A stretch of 64,000 bases of DNA from Novosphingobium malaysiense (GCF_000802225.1 NZ_JTDI01000003.1:496001-560000), one strand, 5' to 3'; shown: positions 42,562 to 52,984, counted from the first letter of the stretch. Notes: generated by a model not told the origin, from the letters alone. Made by a program: numbers and translations.

Positions 42562-43041
42562 CTAGGATGCGGCGTCGATATGCTCGTGGATCGATTGCCA
42601 GCTGCCGTCGGCCTGTTTCTGGAACACCTCCGTATAACGGTAGTCGGCTTCCTTCACCTTGCCCGCAGTGCTGGTGAGATGGGCAAGACCGGACGCGATG
42701 AACAGATCCGGACCCAGGATCTGGATCTTGGCGTCGGGCATTTCCGCATGGTCGAACTTCATGTCGACGAACCGGGCGTTGGCAACGTGCATGGAAACCT
42801 TGCCGCTGATACGCCCCGGTTCTCCCGCGTCGAAGGCCACGATGTCATCGGCATACCACTTGTCGATCGTGCCGAGATCCATCGACCCGACCGCTTCGGC
42901 AAAGTCGGCCAGGACCGCGTCGGCCTGCGCTTCGGTCAGTGGCTGAGCCGCTTCGGCTGTCGTTTGCGTGCTGCAGCCGGCTATTCCGACCCCGCCGAGC
43001 GTCAGGGCTGCAAGCCCCAGCGCGAATTGTATATTTCGCAT
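42562..43041 (-). CDS. NTF2-like (SnoaL/DUF4440-type) lipoprotein
   Basis: The 159 residues begin with a lipoprotein signal (LGGVGIAGC, C23) followed by a Thr/Ala linker and one NTF2-like cone fold (about 38-155): AVGSMDLGTIDKWYADDIVAFD, then ISGKVSMHVAN and YRYTEVFQKQADGSWQSIHEHID. Such domains act as binding pockets, isomerases or ketosteroid-type enzymes; here the lipoprotein form puts it in the periplasm. Function unknown. It converges on the VWA gene. Confidence 0.78.
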   Translation of the reverse strand: MRNIQFALGLAALTLGGVGIAGCSTQTTAEAAQPLTEAQADAVLADFAEAVGSMDLGTIDKWYADDIVAFDAGEPGRISGKVSMHVANARFVDMKFDHAEMPDAKIQILGPDLFIASGLAHLTSTAGKVKEADYRYTEVFQKQADGSWQSIHEHIDAAS

Positions 43042-43123
43042 GCTATCCCCTCCATTTTGTCGCGGCGCCTTTGCAGCGCTCGCGGAAGGGAGCCTACGCC
43101 TGCCCTGCCTCTTGGCAAGCGGG

Positions 43124-44329
43124 TTAACCTTTGTAGATCAGCAGGTCTTCGATGCTCGCACGCCAGGCGGCTTCGTCGCGCGTGGCGATGGCGTCGAGAT
43201 CGCCCGGATGGGCTGCCGCATCGTCCACCCATTCGCGCAGCGCCGGTCCGCCGTTGATGACGTCGATGGCAAGGCGATCGAACTCGTATTCGTAGGCAAA
43301 GTCGCGCCAGAGGGGATAGTCGGGGCACAGGTTGCGGATGGCCTTGAAGGCCAACGCTTGCAGCCGCCAAGGCCGGAACGCCTGGTGGGCGTAGAAAGGC
43401 CCCTCGGCATGGATCATCAGCGCGTTGCAGAGCATGCCTGCGTGCTTGTGGAACGTCGGTTCGAACCAGCATTCGCGCAGTGCGGCCCCGCCCAGCCATT
43501 CGGGGGCAAGGCGCTCCATTTCGGCCAGAACGGCCTTCGCGTCGACATCCGGCGCCCCGAACAGGACTTCGAGGGGGCGCGTGGTGCCGCGCCCTTCGGA
43601 CAGCGTCGTGCCTTCCAGCATCACCGTGCCTGCATAGGCTCGCGCCATGTTGAGGTTGGCGGCATTGGGGCTGGGATTGATCCAGATCCGGCTTGCCGGC
43701 CATCCGAAACCGGGCGCGCTGTCGGGCTGCCAGCCTTCCATCGCGATCACCTGGTAGTCGACGTCGAGATCGAAATGCCGCACGAACCAGTGACCCATCT
43801 CGCCGAGCGTCAGCCCGTGGCGCATCGGCATCGGGCCGGCGCCCACGAAGCTCTCCTGACCGGGCAGGAGAGTGGTTCCCTCGACCGGCCGGCCCGCGGG
43901 ATTGGGGCGGTCGAGAACCCATACGCTCTTGCCCTGTCCCGCGGCGGCTTCCAGCAGGTAGAGCAGCGTCGTCACAAAGGTATAGATGCGGCAGCCGAGA
44001 TCCTGCAGGTCGAACAGGAAGACATTGGCGGTCGCCATCATGTCTTCCGTCGGCCGGCGCACTTGCCCGTAGAGACTGAAGACGGGGATGCCGTAGGTGG
44101 CATCGCGCTCGTCTGCGGTCTCGACCATGTTGTCCTGCTTGTCGCCCTTGAGGCCGTGCTGCGGACCGAAGGCCGACGTTACATTGACCCCGGCAGCGAT
44201 CAGCGCGTCGAGCGAATGGAAGAGGTCTTCCGTCACCGAAGCCGGATGGGCAACGAGAGCCACGCGCTTGCCTTCAAGTGGCTTGCGCAGCGCAGGGTCC
44301 GCCAGGAGGCGGTCGATACCGAATTTCAT
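43124..44329 (-). CDS. DUF1343 / NamZ-like exo-beta-N-acetylmuramidase
   Basis: The 401-residue protein matches the NamZ (DUF1343) family: VALVAHPASVTEDLFHSLDAL, FGPQHGLKGD, DLQDLGCRIYTFVTTL, VWVLDRPNPAGR, the ECWFEPTFHKHAG segment and a C-terminal beta/alpha domain. NamZ enzymes release MurNAc from the end of peptidoglycan fragments; Glu/His residues in these segments form the site. There is no signal peptide in the predicted start, so it would act on imported fragments. The ATG overlaps the stop of the DOMON-like gene (ATGA). Confidence 0.88.
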   Translation of the reverse strand: MKFGIDRLLADPALRKPLEGKRVALVAHPASVTEDLFHSLDALIAAGVNVTSAFGPQHGLKGDKQDNMVETADERDATYGIPVFSLYGQVRRPTEDMMATANVFLFDLQDLGCRIYTFVTTLLYLLEAAAGQGKSVWVLDRPNPAGRPVEGTTLLPGQESFVGAGPMPMRHGLTLGEMGHWFVRHFDLDVDYQVIAMEGWQPDSAPGFGWPASRIWINPSPNAANLNMARAYAGTVMLEGTTLSEGRGTTRPLEVLFGAPDVDAKAVLAEMERLAPEWLGGAALRECWFEPTFHKHAGMLCNALMIHAEGPFYAHQAFRPWRLQALAFKAIRNLCPDYPLWRDFAYEYEFDRLAIDVINGGPALREWVDDAAAHPGDLDAIATRDEAAWRASIEDLLIYKG

Positions 44330-44862
44330 GCGCCGCTGGGTGCCGCAACCTCTTCGAGGAAGCAAGCCGGATCGTGGAAATCCGGCGCATCGCCCGAATG
44401 CGCCAGAGCCCAATAGCTCTTCACGCCCCCCTCTTCCTCTATCACCGCCGAAAACCCGGCCTTGAGCGGTGCCGGCGGCAGTCCGGTTGCCGGCAGGGCT
44501 GCGTCGAAAATCGCCATGTCGGTTCCGAGCCGCATCGTGCAGTCCGGCTCGCGCGGCATGGGGCGCTCGCTCATGCCTTCGCGTCTGCCGCTGAAATTGT
44601 AGGCATTCCAGCGTTCCGACGGCGACAGATTGACCTCGATGTAGCTCTCTTCGGTGGGCGGCTGCAGGAACAGCTCGAAGCACGTCGTCTTCCAGAGTTC
44701 GTCTGCCCTCCCCTTCCCTGCGAACGCCGGGACGACGAGTTTGGCGCATCCCATGATCTTCCACCGCACGCGCAGCCAGGTCGCGTCGAAAGCGATGATC
44801 CGCGCCTCGATGCTGCGAACGAGTGCGGGCGGATGAGCGGGATGGCTGACAAGGTGAGGCAT
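44326..44862 (-). CDS. DOMON-like domain protein
   Basis: From ATG 44862 the protein is 178 residues. It has a compact beta-sandwich-like sequence (ARIIAFDATWLRVRWKI, CFELFLQPPTEESYIEVNLSPS, ERWNAYNFSGRREGM, FHDPACFLEEVA) that I recognise as the DOMON-like/carbohydrate-binding-like group often encoded next to DUF1343 in sphingomonads. It has no signal peptide or transmembrane segment. Binding of a sugar or muropeptide is a guess from the neighbour. The 173-bp gap to tyrS carries divergent promoters. Confidence 0.72.
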   Translation of the reverse strand: MPHLVSHPAHPPALVRSIEARIIAFDATWLRVRWKIMGCAKLVVPAFAGKGRADELWKTTCFELFLQPPTEESYIEVNLSPSERWNAYNFSGRREGMSERPMPREPDCTMRLGTDMAIFDAALPATGLPPAPLKAGFSAVIEEEGGVKSYWALAHSGDAPDFHDPACFLEEVAAPSGA

Positions 44863-45035
44863 TTGAGGGTCCGTAGATGGCCTCTTGCCGGGCTGGCAAT
44901 GCGAAATCGTCGGCCTGCCGAGTGCGGCGCGACCGGGCGTTCGGGCCTTCCGCACATTCATGTGCAGCTGGTGGCTTTGTTTCGCGCGCGGCGCGTGCTA
45001 GGCGCGCCGCTTTCGATCCAGCCGAAACTACGGAC

Positions 45036-46265
45036 ATGACCTACAATTCTACCCTGCTCCGCCTGCTCGACGAGCGTGGCTACATCCATCAGGTGACCGA
45101 TGCCGAGGGCCTGGACGCTTTGGCCGCAAAGCAGATTGTGCCGGCATATGTGGGCTTCGACGCCACTGCCCCTTCGCTGCATGTAGGCAACCTGGTATCG
45201 ATCATGCTGCTGCGCCGTCTGCAACAGGCAGGGCACAAGCCGGTCGTGCTGATGGGTGGCGGAACCACCCGCATCGGTGACCCGACTGGCAAGGACGAAG
45301 TCCGCAAAATGCTCACCGAAGAAACGATCGAGGCCAATATCGCCTCGATCCGCACGGCCTTCGAGCGTTTCCTGACTTTCGGCGATGGGCCGACCGACGC
45401 GGTGATGGTGAACAACCACGACTGGCTGGGCAAGCTCGGTTACATCGAGATGCTGCAAATGGTCGGCACCCACTTCACCGTCAACCGGATGCTGAGTTTC
45501 GATTCGGTCAAGCTGCGGCTTGAGCGCGAACAGCCCATGACCTTCCTCGAATTCAACTACATGATCCTGCAAGGTTACGATTTTCGCCACTTGTGCCAGG
45601 CGCAGGGTGTGCGGCTGCAGATGGGTGGCTCGGACCAGTGGGGCAATATCGTCAACGGTGTCGAACTGACCCGCCGCATGGACGCAACCGAGGTATTCGG
45701 CCTGACCACGCCACTGATCACCAAGGCCGACGGCAGCAAGATGGGCAAGTCCGTCTCGGGCGCCGTCTGGCTCAACGAGGAACAACTGCCCGCCTACGAT
45801 TACTGGCAGTTCTGGCGCAATTGCGACGATCGGGATGTCGGCCGTTTCCTGCGCCTGTTCACCGATCTGCCCTTGGACGAGATTTCCCGGCTCGAGGCCC
45901 TCGAAGGCGGCGAGATCAATGACGCCAAGGTCGTGTTGGCGAATGAGGCGACGAAACTGTGTCGCGGCGAGGAAGCCGCCCGCGCGTCCGAAGCCACGGC
46001 ACGCGAGACCTTTGCCGCCGGCGGGTTGGGTGAAGACCTTCCCACTATCGAAATCGGTAGCGACGGCATTCGCCTGGGGGCTGCTTGCACTGCCCTCGGG
46101 TTCACGGCCTCCAATGGCGAGGCGAAGCGCAAAATCGCCGAAGGCGCGGTGAAGCTCGATGACGATGTGATGAACGACCCCGGTCTGCTGATCACGGTCG
46201 CAGCAGGCGAATCGCGCAAGCTGAGCCTCGGGAAGAAGAAGCACGGCGTGCTCAAGGGCGTCTGA
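45036..46265 (+). CDS. tyrS: Tyrosyl-tRNA synthetase
   Basis: This 409-residue class I synthetase has HVGN (49-52) in place of HIGH, the tyrosine pocket [14 protein letters not shown], the GGSDQWGNI segment, KMGKS (235-239) and a C-terminal S4 RNA-binding domain (about 345-409). It charges tRNA-Tyr. ATG 45036 is the family start; a longer open frame from 44877 is not. Length and motifs are normal for the TyrS class with an S4 domain. Confidence 0.96.
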   Translation: MTYNSTLLRLLDERGYIHQVTDAEGLDALAAKQIVPAYVGFDATAPSLHVGNLVSIMLLRRLQQAGHKPVVLMGGGTTRIGDPTGKDEVRKMLTEETIEANIASIRTAFERFLTFGDGPTDAVMVNNHDWLGKLGYIEMLQMVGTHFTVNRMLSFDSVKLRLEREQPMTFLEFNYMILQGYDFRHLCQAQGVRLQMGGSDQWGNIVNGVELTRRMDATEVFGLTTPLITKADGSKMGKSVSGAVWLNEEQLPAYDYWQFWRNCDDRDVGRFLRLFTDLPLDEISRLEALEGGEINDAKVVLANEATKLCRGEEAARASEATARETFAAGGLGEDLPTIEIGSDGIRLGAACTALGFTASNGEAKRKIAEGAVKLDDDVMNDPGLLITVAAGESRKLSLGKKKHGVLKGV

Positions 46266-46370
46266 ACGGCAAAAATGCACCGCTCGTCCGGCAAGGAACT
46301 GCAGGCTTTACTGAATGTTTGCCAATTCGGCGCATGATCTGTCCTCACGGTCACAAACTGAGGCAAAAAA

Positions 46371-46709
46371 ATGAGTGCGGGTGCGCAGCTTTCTGTAACC
46401 GATAAGCGCCGGGCGGCACGCCATCCGGTCGATTATTCCGTGATTGCCGAGCATCGCCAACTTGGCGACTTGCAGTTGCAGATCGTCAATATTTCCGCGC
46501 AAGGGTTCATGGTTACGGGTCATCTCGACCTCGATCGCGGCGAACGCGTTGTCATGCGCCTTCCGGTTATCGGGCGCATAGAAGCCCACCTTATCTGGTC
46601 GCATGAAGGCCGCGCCGGCTTCCAGTTCGAACGGATCATCCGCGTCGACGACTTCCTCAAGCTGGTCGATACGCTGCAACCCAATCCCCGCCTGCGCCCT
46701 CGCCGCTAA
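46371..46709 (+). CDS. PilZ-domain protein
   Basis: This 112-residue single-domain protein contains DKRRAARHPVDYSVI (the RxxxR region) and a later NISAQGFMV (the D/NxSxxG equivalent), the two c-di-GMP-contacting motifs of PilZ. ATG follows GAGGCAAAAAA. Such stand-alone PilZ proteins bind c-di-GMP and alter motility, adhesion or enzyme partners. No diguanylate cyclase is nearby in the window. Confidence 0.87.
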   Translation: MSAGAQLSVTDKRRAARHPVDYSVIAEHRQLGDLQLQIVNISAQGFMVTGHLDLDRGERVVMRLPVIGRIEAHLIWSHEGRAGFQFERIIRVDDFLKLVDTLQPNPRLRPRR

Positions 46710-46819
46710 ACGCCACATTCGATTAGAATCGCCGATCGATTTTGCCGGCTGCCCTACCCGTGTGACGGGGCCTTTGCGGCGCTGCAGCACATTTGTGTCC
46801 AATGCGTGCTTTTGAGTCT

Positions 46820-46834
46820 TGATATAATATATCA
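46820..46834. promoter_or_regulatory. AT-rich dyad upstream of the ZnuD-like receptor (candidate Zur box)
   Basis: TGATAT and ATATCA (46820-46825, 46829-46834) flank AAT; the dyad lies 21 nt before the receptor ATG. AT-rich dyads of this general type are bound by Zur/Fur repressors. The receptor's His-rich loop supports zinc control. Confidence 0.5.
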
Positions 46835-46854
46835 TTACACTTAGCAGGACGGGC

Positions 46855-49026
46855 ATGAACAGCCCCTCCCCCCGAATCACAGCGCTGGCTTGCGCCAGTG
46901 TCCTTGCAATCACCACAGGCCTCGTCGTCCCGGGTACCGCCCTCGCCCAGGATGCTACGAGAGCGCACACGGATCAGAGTTCTTCCGATCCGCACAAGGA
47001 CGCACATGCCGCCGGGAACGAGATCGTCGTCGTCGGCCACCCGCCCACGGACTACGGGCTGCTCGCCGCAACCACCAGCATCACCGGGGATACGCTCGTG
47101 TCGAACGTCCGGTCGCAGATCGGCGAGGTCCTCAACAAGCTGCCCGGCGTTTCCTCGACCAGCTTTTCTCCCGGTGCTTCGCGTCCGGTCCTGCGCGGCT
47201 TCAGTGGCGACCGCGTCAGCGTACTGACCGACGGTATCGGCTCGCTCGACGCTTCCAACGTCTCGGTCGACCACGCCGTGGTGTTCGATGCGCTGACGGT
47301 CGATCACATCGACGTCTTCCACGGCCCTTCGGTGCTGCTGTTCGGCGGCAACGCCATTGGCGGTGCAGTCAACGCCATCGACAAGCGCATTCCGCGTGAA
47401 GTTCCCGACCGCATCCAGGCCACCGGGATTGCCGGTTATGGCTCCGCTGCCAACGAACGCTCGGCCAGCGGCGCCGCGGAAGTCCCTCTGGGTGACCGCT
47501 TCGTTGCGCATGTCGACGCGTCCTGGCGCAAGAGTGACAACCTGCGCACCGGCGGCCACGTCTATTCGCCCGAACTGAGGGCCGAAATGCTGCACTCGGC
47601 GGAAGAAATGGCCGCCGACGGTGAGCCGGACGAAGCTGCCGAACTCACGGCCGAGGCAGACCGCACCGGGAAGATTCCCAATTCGGCGGCACGCACCACC
47701 ACTATCGGCGCCGGTCTGGCTTTTATCGATGCCGGCGGCAGCCTGGGCATTTCCTATCAGCACTACGACACCGTTTATGGTGTGCCCGACCGCCCGGCGA
47801 CCTTCCACGACGAGGAAGGCGAAACCCACGAAGAAGGTGCCCACGATCATGGCGAGGCGCCGGTCCACATCGATCTGGTGCAGGATCGCTTCGATCTGCG
47901 CGGCGAGCTGAAGCTCGGCGGATTCCTCGATCGGGTGCTGGTCCGCGGGGCTTATGCCGACTACCGCCACATCGAATACGAAGGCGAGGAAAAGGGTACG
48001 ATTTTCGATGGCCAGGGCATCGAAATGCGCACCGACCTCGTCCAGTCGAACCGCGGCGGTTGGCGCGGGCGCAGCGGCGTTCAATACCTGTGGCGCACGC
48101 TGACCGTTACCGGGCCCGAAGCCGTCGTGCCCGACTACGATATCGAACGCATCGGCATGTTCACACTGCAGTCGTTCGATATAGGCAGCGGCTTCACGGT
48201 CGACGGTTCGGGGCGTTACGACTCTTCGCGCGTCAAATCGCGCGGCGCGTCGTTCTCACGCAGCTTCGATCTTTGGTCGGGGGCAGCCGGTGTCTCGTGG
48301 AAGTCCGGCGATGGCCTCGGTATCGGTGCCAATTTCGTACATGGCGAACGCGCGCCCTCGCCTGAAGAACTGCTGAGTGACGGGATCCACGTTGCCACGC
48401 AGGCCTATGAGGTGGGTGACGAAACGCTGGGCGTGGAACGGAGCAATGGTTTCGAGGCCTACGTCCGTTATCAGGCGCCGATCATCAACCTGTCCTTGAC
48501 CGGCTATCTGACCAAGTTCAGCAACTACATCGCGCCGCTTGCGACCGGCGCCGAACAGGACGGCCAACCGGTCTATCGCTACACGCCAGTCGATGCGACC
48601 TTCAAGGGTTTCGAGGCATCGGGCAGCGTGAAGGCCATGGACTGGGGCGAAGGCGATCTGCGCTTCGATGCCTCGGCCGATTACACCCATGCCCAGATCA
48701 AGAACCTGGGACCGGTTCCCCGCATTCCGGCCCTGCGTCTTCGCGGTGGCAGCGACGTTACGCTGGGCGACCTGCACCTGCGCGGGGAAGTGGAATGGAA
48801 TGCCAAGCAGGACCGTGTCGGCGTCTATGAATATCCGACCGGCAGCTTCACCGTCGTCAACCTGAGTGCGGACTGGCACCCCATGGGCGAGCAAGGCCCG
48901 GTCACGCTGCTGCTTTCTGCCAATAACCTGTTCGACGTCGTCGGTCGGCGCTCCGCGTCGTTCACGCGGGACTTCGTGCCGATCGCCGGACGAGACCTGC
49001 GCATAACCGCGAAGTTCACCTACTGA
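46855..49026 (+). CDS. ZnuD-like TonB-dependent zinc receptor
   Basis: This 723-residue receptor has a signal peptide ending ALAQD, a plug domain (VVVGHPP, LNKLPGVSSTSFSPGASRP, VLFGGNAIGGAVN) and a beta-barrel ending RITAKFTY. A loop around residues 316-338 is rich in His and acidic residues (FHDEEGETHEEGAHDH), and His also occurs in the N-terminal linker (AHTDQSSSDPHKDAHA). His-rich extracellular loops are characteristic of ZnuD, the outer membrane zinc importer. It is preceded by an AT-rich dyad. No Znu ABC transporter is in the window. Confidence 0.85.
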   Translation: MNSPSPRITALACASVLAITTGLVVPGTALAQDATRAHTDQSSSDPHKDAHAAGNEIVVVGHPPTDYGLLAATTSITGDTLVSNVRSQIGEVLNKLPGVSSTSFSPGASRPVLRGFSGDRVSVLTDGIGSLDASNVSVDHAVVFDALTVDHIDVFHGPSVLLFGGNAIGGAVNAIDKRIPREVPDRIQATGIAGYGSAANERSASGAAEVPLGDRFVAHVDASWRKSDNLRTGGHVYSPELRAEMLHSAEEMAADGEPDEAAELTAEADRTGKIPNSAARTTTIGAGLAFIDAGGSLGISYQHYDTVYGVPDRPATFHDEEGETHEEGAHDHGEAPVHIDLVQDRFDLRGELKLGGFLDRVLVRGAYADYRHIEYEGEEKGTIFDGQGIEMRTDLVQSNRGGWRGRSGVQYLWRTLTVTGPEAVVPDYDIERIGMFTLQSFDIGSGFTVDGSGRYDSSRVKSRGASFSRSFDLWSGAAGVSWKSGDGLGIGANFVHGERAPSPEELLSDGIHVATQAYEVGDETLGVERSNGFEAYVRYQAPIINLSLTGYLTKFSNYIAPLATGAEQDGQPVYRYTPVDATFKGFEASGSVKAMDWGEGDLRFDASADYTHAQIKNLGPVPRIPALRLRGGSDVTLGDLHLRGEVEWNAKQDRVGVYEYPTGSFTVVNLSADWHPMGEQGPVTLLLSANNLFDVVGRRSASFTRDFVPIAGRDLRITAKFTY

Positions 49027-49081
49027 GCAGAAAACACGGCTTAATCTTGGCAAGGGCGAGAGGTGGTGCCATGCACCGCGC

Positions 49082-50338
49082 GTGAGTACCCCCACCTCCC
49101 CCCTTCAGATAGCCAACTACCGCAAGTTCTGGCTTGCCCGTTTCAGTGCCATGCTCGCCTCGACGGGCATGGTCGTGATCATCGGCTACCAGCTCTACGA
49201 CGTCGCCCGCAGCGAATATGGGATGTCGATCACGCAGGCCTCATTCCAGCTGGGGTTGCTGGGTCTGGCCCAATTCCTTCCGGTATTTCTCCTAACACCG
49301 GTCGCCGGCGTGGTCGCCGACCGGTTCGACAGGCGCAAGGTGGCCGCGCTGGCGGCATTGCTCGACGTCTGCGTAGCGCTGGGACTGGGCGTGACGACAG
49401 AACTTCAGGTGCGCAGTCTGCCTGTGCTTTTTGGCTTTGCAGTCCTGCACGGGGTAGTGCGCGTCTTCATCAGTCCGTCGATGGGGGCCATCGCGCCCAA
49501 CGTCGTCCCCGCCAGCCTCATCCCGCGCGCCATTGCCTTCAATTCGATCGCCATGCAGGCAGGGATGATCATCGGGCCGGCGGTCTACGGGTTTCTCTTC
49601 GCCTCCGACAGGGCCCTTCCCTACTGGACGACTGCCGGCATGCAGGTGGTCGCCGCGCTTTCTATCTTCGCGATAAACAACTTGCCGCAAGTGCATCGGG
49701 ATGCCCGCAAAGCCCACCCGGTCCGCCAGATCATCGACGGGTTCCATTTCGTCTGGAAGGAGCGCTTTCTGCTAGGCTGCATCACGCTAGACCTGTTCGC
49801 CGTTCTCCTGGGTGGCGCTACGGCGCTAATGCCCGTTTTCGCTCGAGACATACTGCATGTGGGGCCCGAAGGTCTCGGGCAGATGCGGGCGGCTGCGGCA
49901 TTGGGCGCGGCCACGGTGGCGCTGTGGCTATCGTTCCGTCCGCTGGATCGGAACGTGGGCGTGAAAATGCTGGTGGCAGTCGGGGCTTACGGTGTGATGA
50001 CCGTTGGTTTCGGCGTTTCGCGGGTATTCCTGTTGTCGCTGGGGTGCCTGGCTCTGCTGGGTGCGGCAGACATGATCTCTGTATTCATTCGCAGTTCGCT
50101 CGTGCAGTTGCGCACCCCTGACGACGTGCGCGGCAGGGTTTCGGCGATTTCAGGCCTGGCCATTTCCGCCTCCAACGAACTCGGTGAAATGCAGTCCGGC
50201 ATTGCGGCTGCCCTGCTCGGAGCGACCGGAGCGGTTGTTTTCGGCGGCGCCGGTGCCATAGTCGTAACTGTGATCTGGGCGTGGCTGTTTCCGGAAATTC
50301 GCCGCGCCCGCAAGTTCGAAGCATCTTGGGAGCATTAG
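49082..50338 (+). CDS. MFS transporter (MFS_3/EntS-like)
   Basis: This 418-residue transporter starts at GTG 49082 and has 12 hydrophobic segments with the loop [18 protein letters not shown]. It is related in family to the longer transporter at 17866 but lacks its soluble tail. Family members export siderophores or drugs. It follows the zinc receptor by 55 nt and precedes cysK by 2 nt. A four-codon reading frame with a better ribosome site ends across the GTG (49071-49085), so coupling is possible. Confidence 0.85.
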   Translation: MSTPTSPLQIANYRKFWLARFSAMLASTGMVVIIGYQLYDVARSEYGMSITQASFQLGLLGLAQFLPVFLLTPVAGVVADRFDRRKVAALAALLDVCVALGLGVTTELQVRSLPVLFGFAVLHGVVRVFISPSMGAIAPNVVPASLIPRAIAFNSIAMQAGMIIGPAVYGFLFASDRALPYWTTAGMQVVAALSIFAINNLPQVHRDARKAHPVRQIIDGFHFVWKERFLLGCITLDLFAVLLGGATALMPVFARDILHVGPEGLGQMRAAAALGAATVALWLSFRPLDRNVGVKMLVAVGAYGVMTVGFGVSRVFLLSLGCLALLGAADMISVFIRSSLVQLRTPDDVRGRVSAISGLAISASNELGEMQSGIAAALLGATGAVVFGGAGAIVVTVIWAWLFPEIRRARKFEASWEH

Positions 50339-50340
50339 CC

Positions 50341-51258
50341 ATGAAAGCCGAAAGCATTCTCGCCACCATCGGCAATACCCCGCACATTCGCCTTTCGCGC
50401 CTGTTTCCTGATCACGAGGTCTGGGTAAAGGCAGAGCGCGCCAATCCGGGCGGATCGATCAAGGATCGCATCGGGCTCGCCATGATCGAAGCGGCAGAGG
50501 CGGACGGCAGCCTCAAACCGGGCGGAACGATCATCGAACCGACCTCGGGCAACACCGGTATCGGCCTCGCCATGGCGGCGGCCGTCAAAGGTTACAAGCT
50601 GATCCTGGTCATGCCTGAATCGATGTCCATCGAACGGCGCCGTCTCATGCTCGCCTATGGCGCGCAGTTTGACCTTACGCCGCGTGAAAAGGGCATGAAG
50701 GGCGCCATCGACCGCGCCAGGGAATTGATCGACTCCACGCCCGGCTCCTGGATGCCGCAGCAGTTCGACAATCCGGCCAATGTCGACATCCACGTGAAGA
50801 CGACGTCCCGGGAAATCCTCGACGATTTCGCCGATACGCCGATCGACGTGCTGATCACCGGCGTTGGTACCGGCGGCCACCTGACCGGCTGCGCCGAAAC
50901 GCTGAAGAAATCCTGGCCCGAAATGAAGGCCTACGCCGTGGAACCGACGCTTTCCCCTGTCATCTCCGGCGGGCAGCCCGGTCCGCACCCGATCCAGGGC
51001 ATCGGTGCCGGCTTCATTCCGGCCAATCTGCATACGCAGTCGATCGATGGCGCGATCCAGGTCGATCCCGCCGATGCCAAGGAAATGGCCCGGCAGTGTG
51101 CAACCAAGGAGGGCATGCTGGTCGGCATCAGTTCGGGGGCGACGCTGGCGGCGATCGCGCAGAGGCTGAAGGACCTGCCGGCCGGCAGCCGCGTGCTCGG
51201 CTTCAATTACGATACCGGCGAGCGCTATCTTTCCGTTCCCGATTTCCTGCCGGAATGA
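50341..51258 (+). CDS. cysK: Cysteine synthase A (O-acetylserine sulfhydrylase)
   Basis: This 305-residue PLP enzyme has GNTPHIRL, the Schiff-base Lys K41 in [10 protein letters not shown], the substrate loop [10 protein letters not shown], the PLP-phosphate loop [10 protein letters not shown] and the SSGA motif ([10 protein letters not shown]). It makes L-cysteine from O-acetylserine and sulfide. Its last 4 nt overlap the next gene (ATGA). Length and motifs fit CysK better than cystathionine beta-synthase. Confidence 0.94.
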   Translation: MKAESILATIGNTPHIRLSRLFPDHEVWVKAERANPGGSIKDRIGLAMIEAAEADGSLKPGGTIIEPTSGNTGIGLAMAAAVKGYKLILVMPESMSIERRRLMLAYGAQFDLTPREKGMKGAIDRARELIDSTPGSWMPQQFDNPANVDIHVKTTSREILDDFADTPIDVLITGVGTGGHLTGCAETLKKSWPEMKAYAVEPTLSPVISGGQPGPHPIQGIGAGFIPANLHTQSIDGAIQVDPADAKEMARQCATKEGMLVGISSGATLAAIAQRLKDLPAGSRVLGFNYDTGERYLSVPDFLPE

Positions 51259-51962
51259 TGGCACTGGAGCCCATCGCCTACAGCCACGCGGACAAGGACC
51301 TTACAGGGTGGCTCGCGCGCCCCGAAGGCACCCCGCGTGCTGCTGTCATCGTCTTTCCGACCATTGCCAATTTCAACGCCGCGGTGGAACGGCGCGCCAG
51401 GATGCTCGCCGAGGAGGGATATCTGGCAATGGTGGCGGATTTCTACGGCGATGCGGCCGATGAACCCGAGGCCGTGCGTGCTCTGGCCGACGATCTTCGC
51501 GCGGACGCCTCGCATTATCGCGGCAGGCTGGCTGCCGGAGTGGCGACCTTGCGTGGCCTGCCCGAAGCCAAGGGGCTGGCGATGATGGCCATAGGCTATT
51601 GCATGGGCGGACAGGCGGCGCTCGAGGCTGCGCGCGATGGACAGGATCTGCTCGCGGCCGTCAGCTTTCACGGGATACTGTCTACCGGAAAACCGGCAGA
51701 ACCCGGCGCGATCAACGCGCGCTTGCTTGTCTGCCACGGGGATGCGGACCCTCTGGTACCGCGCGATCAGGTCATGGCCTTCTGGGAGGAAATGGATCGT
51801 GCCGGTGCAGACTGGCACTTCCATTCCTACAGCAACGTCCGCCACGGATTCACGGATCCCGGCAGCGACGCCCGCGGGTTCGATGCCGTCAAGTACAACG
51901 CGAGCGCGGACCGGCAGTCATGGGCGGCGATGACCAGTCTGTTCGACGAAATCCTGACCTGA
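51255..51962 (+). CDS. Dienelactone hydrolase family protein
   Basis: The 235-residue alpha/beta hydrolase has the nucleophilic Cys in [10 protein letters not shown], Asp in [11 protein letters not shown] and His in [11 protein letters not shown], the Cys-Asp-His triad of dienelactone hydrolase. Dienelactone hydrolases open lactones in chloroaromatic degradation, but many relatives are general esterases. No aromatic ring-cleavage genes are adjacent. It is coupled to cysK by a 4-nt overlap (ATG 51255; 51258 is also possible). Confidence 0.9.
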   Translation: MMALEPIAYSHADKDLTGWLARPEGTPRAAVIVFPTIANFNAAVERRARMLAEEGYLAMVADFYGDAADEPEAVRALADDLRADASHYRGRLAAGVATLRGLPEAKGLAMMAIGYCMGGQAALEAARDGQDLLAAVSFHGILSTGKPAEPGAINARLLVCHGDADPLVPRDQVMAFWEEMDRAGADWHFHSYSNVRHGFTDPGSDARGFDAVKYNASADRQSWAAMTSLFDEILT

Positions 51963-52036
51963 CACAGGCCGAAAAAATGGTCGCCCCCATCCGTGATGAT
52001 GGAGCGACCATGAAGGCTTCAAGATGTCGGTAGCTC

Positions 52037-52321
52037 TCAGGAGCCGCCAGAGCCGTTGCGGCCGTTACCCCAACCGAAATGGTTTCCGTTGTCCCACCCC
52101 TTGTGGCTGCCCTCGTCGGGGGCGTCGGTGCCATACCCGTTGCCATTGCCGTGTTCGGCGCGGCCGGGCGGTTCATCGTAGCTGTTGAACACGGCCTCCT
52201 TGAAATCCGAGGTCGAGATATGCGGCACGGACTGCTTTGCCTTGGTTCCTGCGCTTGCGGCAGTGGGAACGAGAGCCATTGCGGCGGCAGTGCCGATGCA
52301 ACGCGTGATGCGTTTAACCAT
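52037..52321 (-). CDS. Small secreted Gly/Asn-rich protein
   Basis: A 94-residue protein with AGGAG 8 nt before its ATG. It has a signal peptide (MVKRITRCIGTAAAMALVPTAASA), a short conserved-looking VPHISTSDFKEAVFNSYDEPPG, and a low-complexity tail of Gly, Asn, His and Trp (HKGWDNGNHFGWGNGRNG). The tail suggests an extracellular or surface flexible segment, possibly metal-binding. I recognise no family. Confidence 0.65.
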   Translation of the reverse strand: MVKRITRCIGTAAAMALVPTAASAGTKAKQSVPHISTSDFKEAVFNSYDEPPGRAEHGNGNGYGTDAPDEGSHKGWDNGNHFGWGNGRNGSGGS

Positions 52322-52606
52322 GGACGTCTCCTCTGAAATGGACGTGTTTCATCCTGGCCTTCCCGGCCATGTCTGCGTTGCGGCATCCGGCCGGGATGCC
52401 GGTTCTTCTGTGGGTATCGCGCGACGACGCGAGATCACTCGCGATCTTGATGAACTCGAAAGGAAAACCCGGACTTGAACCGCTGCATTCGAGGCCAGAC
52501 GATGATGCCCGACCCTCGTGCGACAAGCCGCGAAACCGATGAATTCATCGACTTGAAAGTCGCCTCGTGGACTTAATTTCGTTTTATTAACAAAGGTTAA
52601 TTTTTC

Positions 52607-52984
52607 TTAAGGGATAAATTTTCGAAGCGTGTCGCCGTCCAGTCGCCGGTAGAAGCAGCTTCGGGCGCCGGTATGGCATGCCGGCCCTTCCGGCTTGACC
52701 AGAAGTTCCAGGGCATCCTGGTCGCAATCGACGCGGATTTCTTCGACGCGAAGGAAATGGCCGGACGTTTCTCCCTTGAGCCACAGCTTGCCGCGGGAAC
52801 GCGAATGGAAATGGGCCAGTCCGGTTTCACGGGTCTTTTGCAGCGCCTCCGCATCCATGTAGGCGACCATCAAGATCTCCCTGGACTCCGAGTCCACGGC
52901 AATCGCGATCAGCAATCCATTGGCATCGAAGCGCGGCAGGAAAGCGGTGCCAAGTTCCCGTTCAGCGGTAGAGACTTCGGTCAT
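52607..52984 (-). CDS. hisI: Phosphoribosyl-AMP cyclohydrolase
   Basis: This 125-residue enzyme has the family motifs [44 protein letters not shown] (metal-binding Asp) and [10 protein letters not shown] (zinc Cys). It opens the adenine ring of PR-AMP in histidine biosynthesis (third step). It is the monofunctional form without a HisE domain, common in alphaproteobacteria. No other his gene is in the window. Confidence 0.95.
   Translation of the reverse strand: MTEVSTAERELGTAFLPRFDANGLLIAIAVDSESREILMVAYMDAEALQKTRETGLAHFHSRSRGKLWLKGETSGHFLRVEEIRVDCDQDALELLVKPEGPACHTGARSCFYRRLDGDTLRKFIP

Noticed and set aside
49071-49085. Four-codon reading frame (M-H-R-A) ending across the MFS GTG start
   Set aside because: It could couple translation, but a four-codon frame is easily found by chance; mentioned only as an alternative in the MFS entry.
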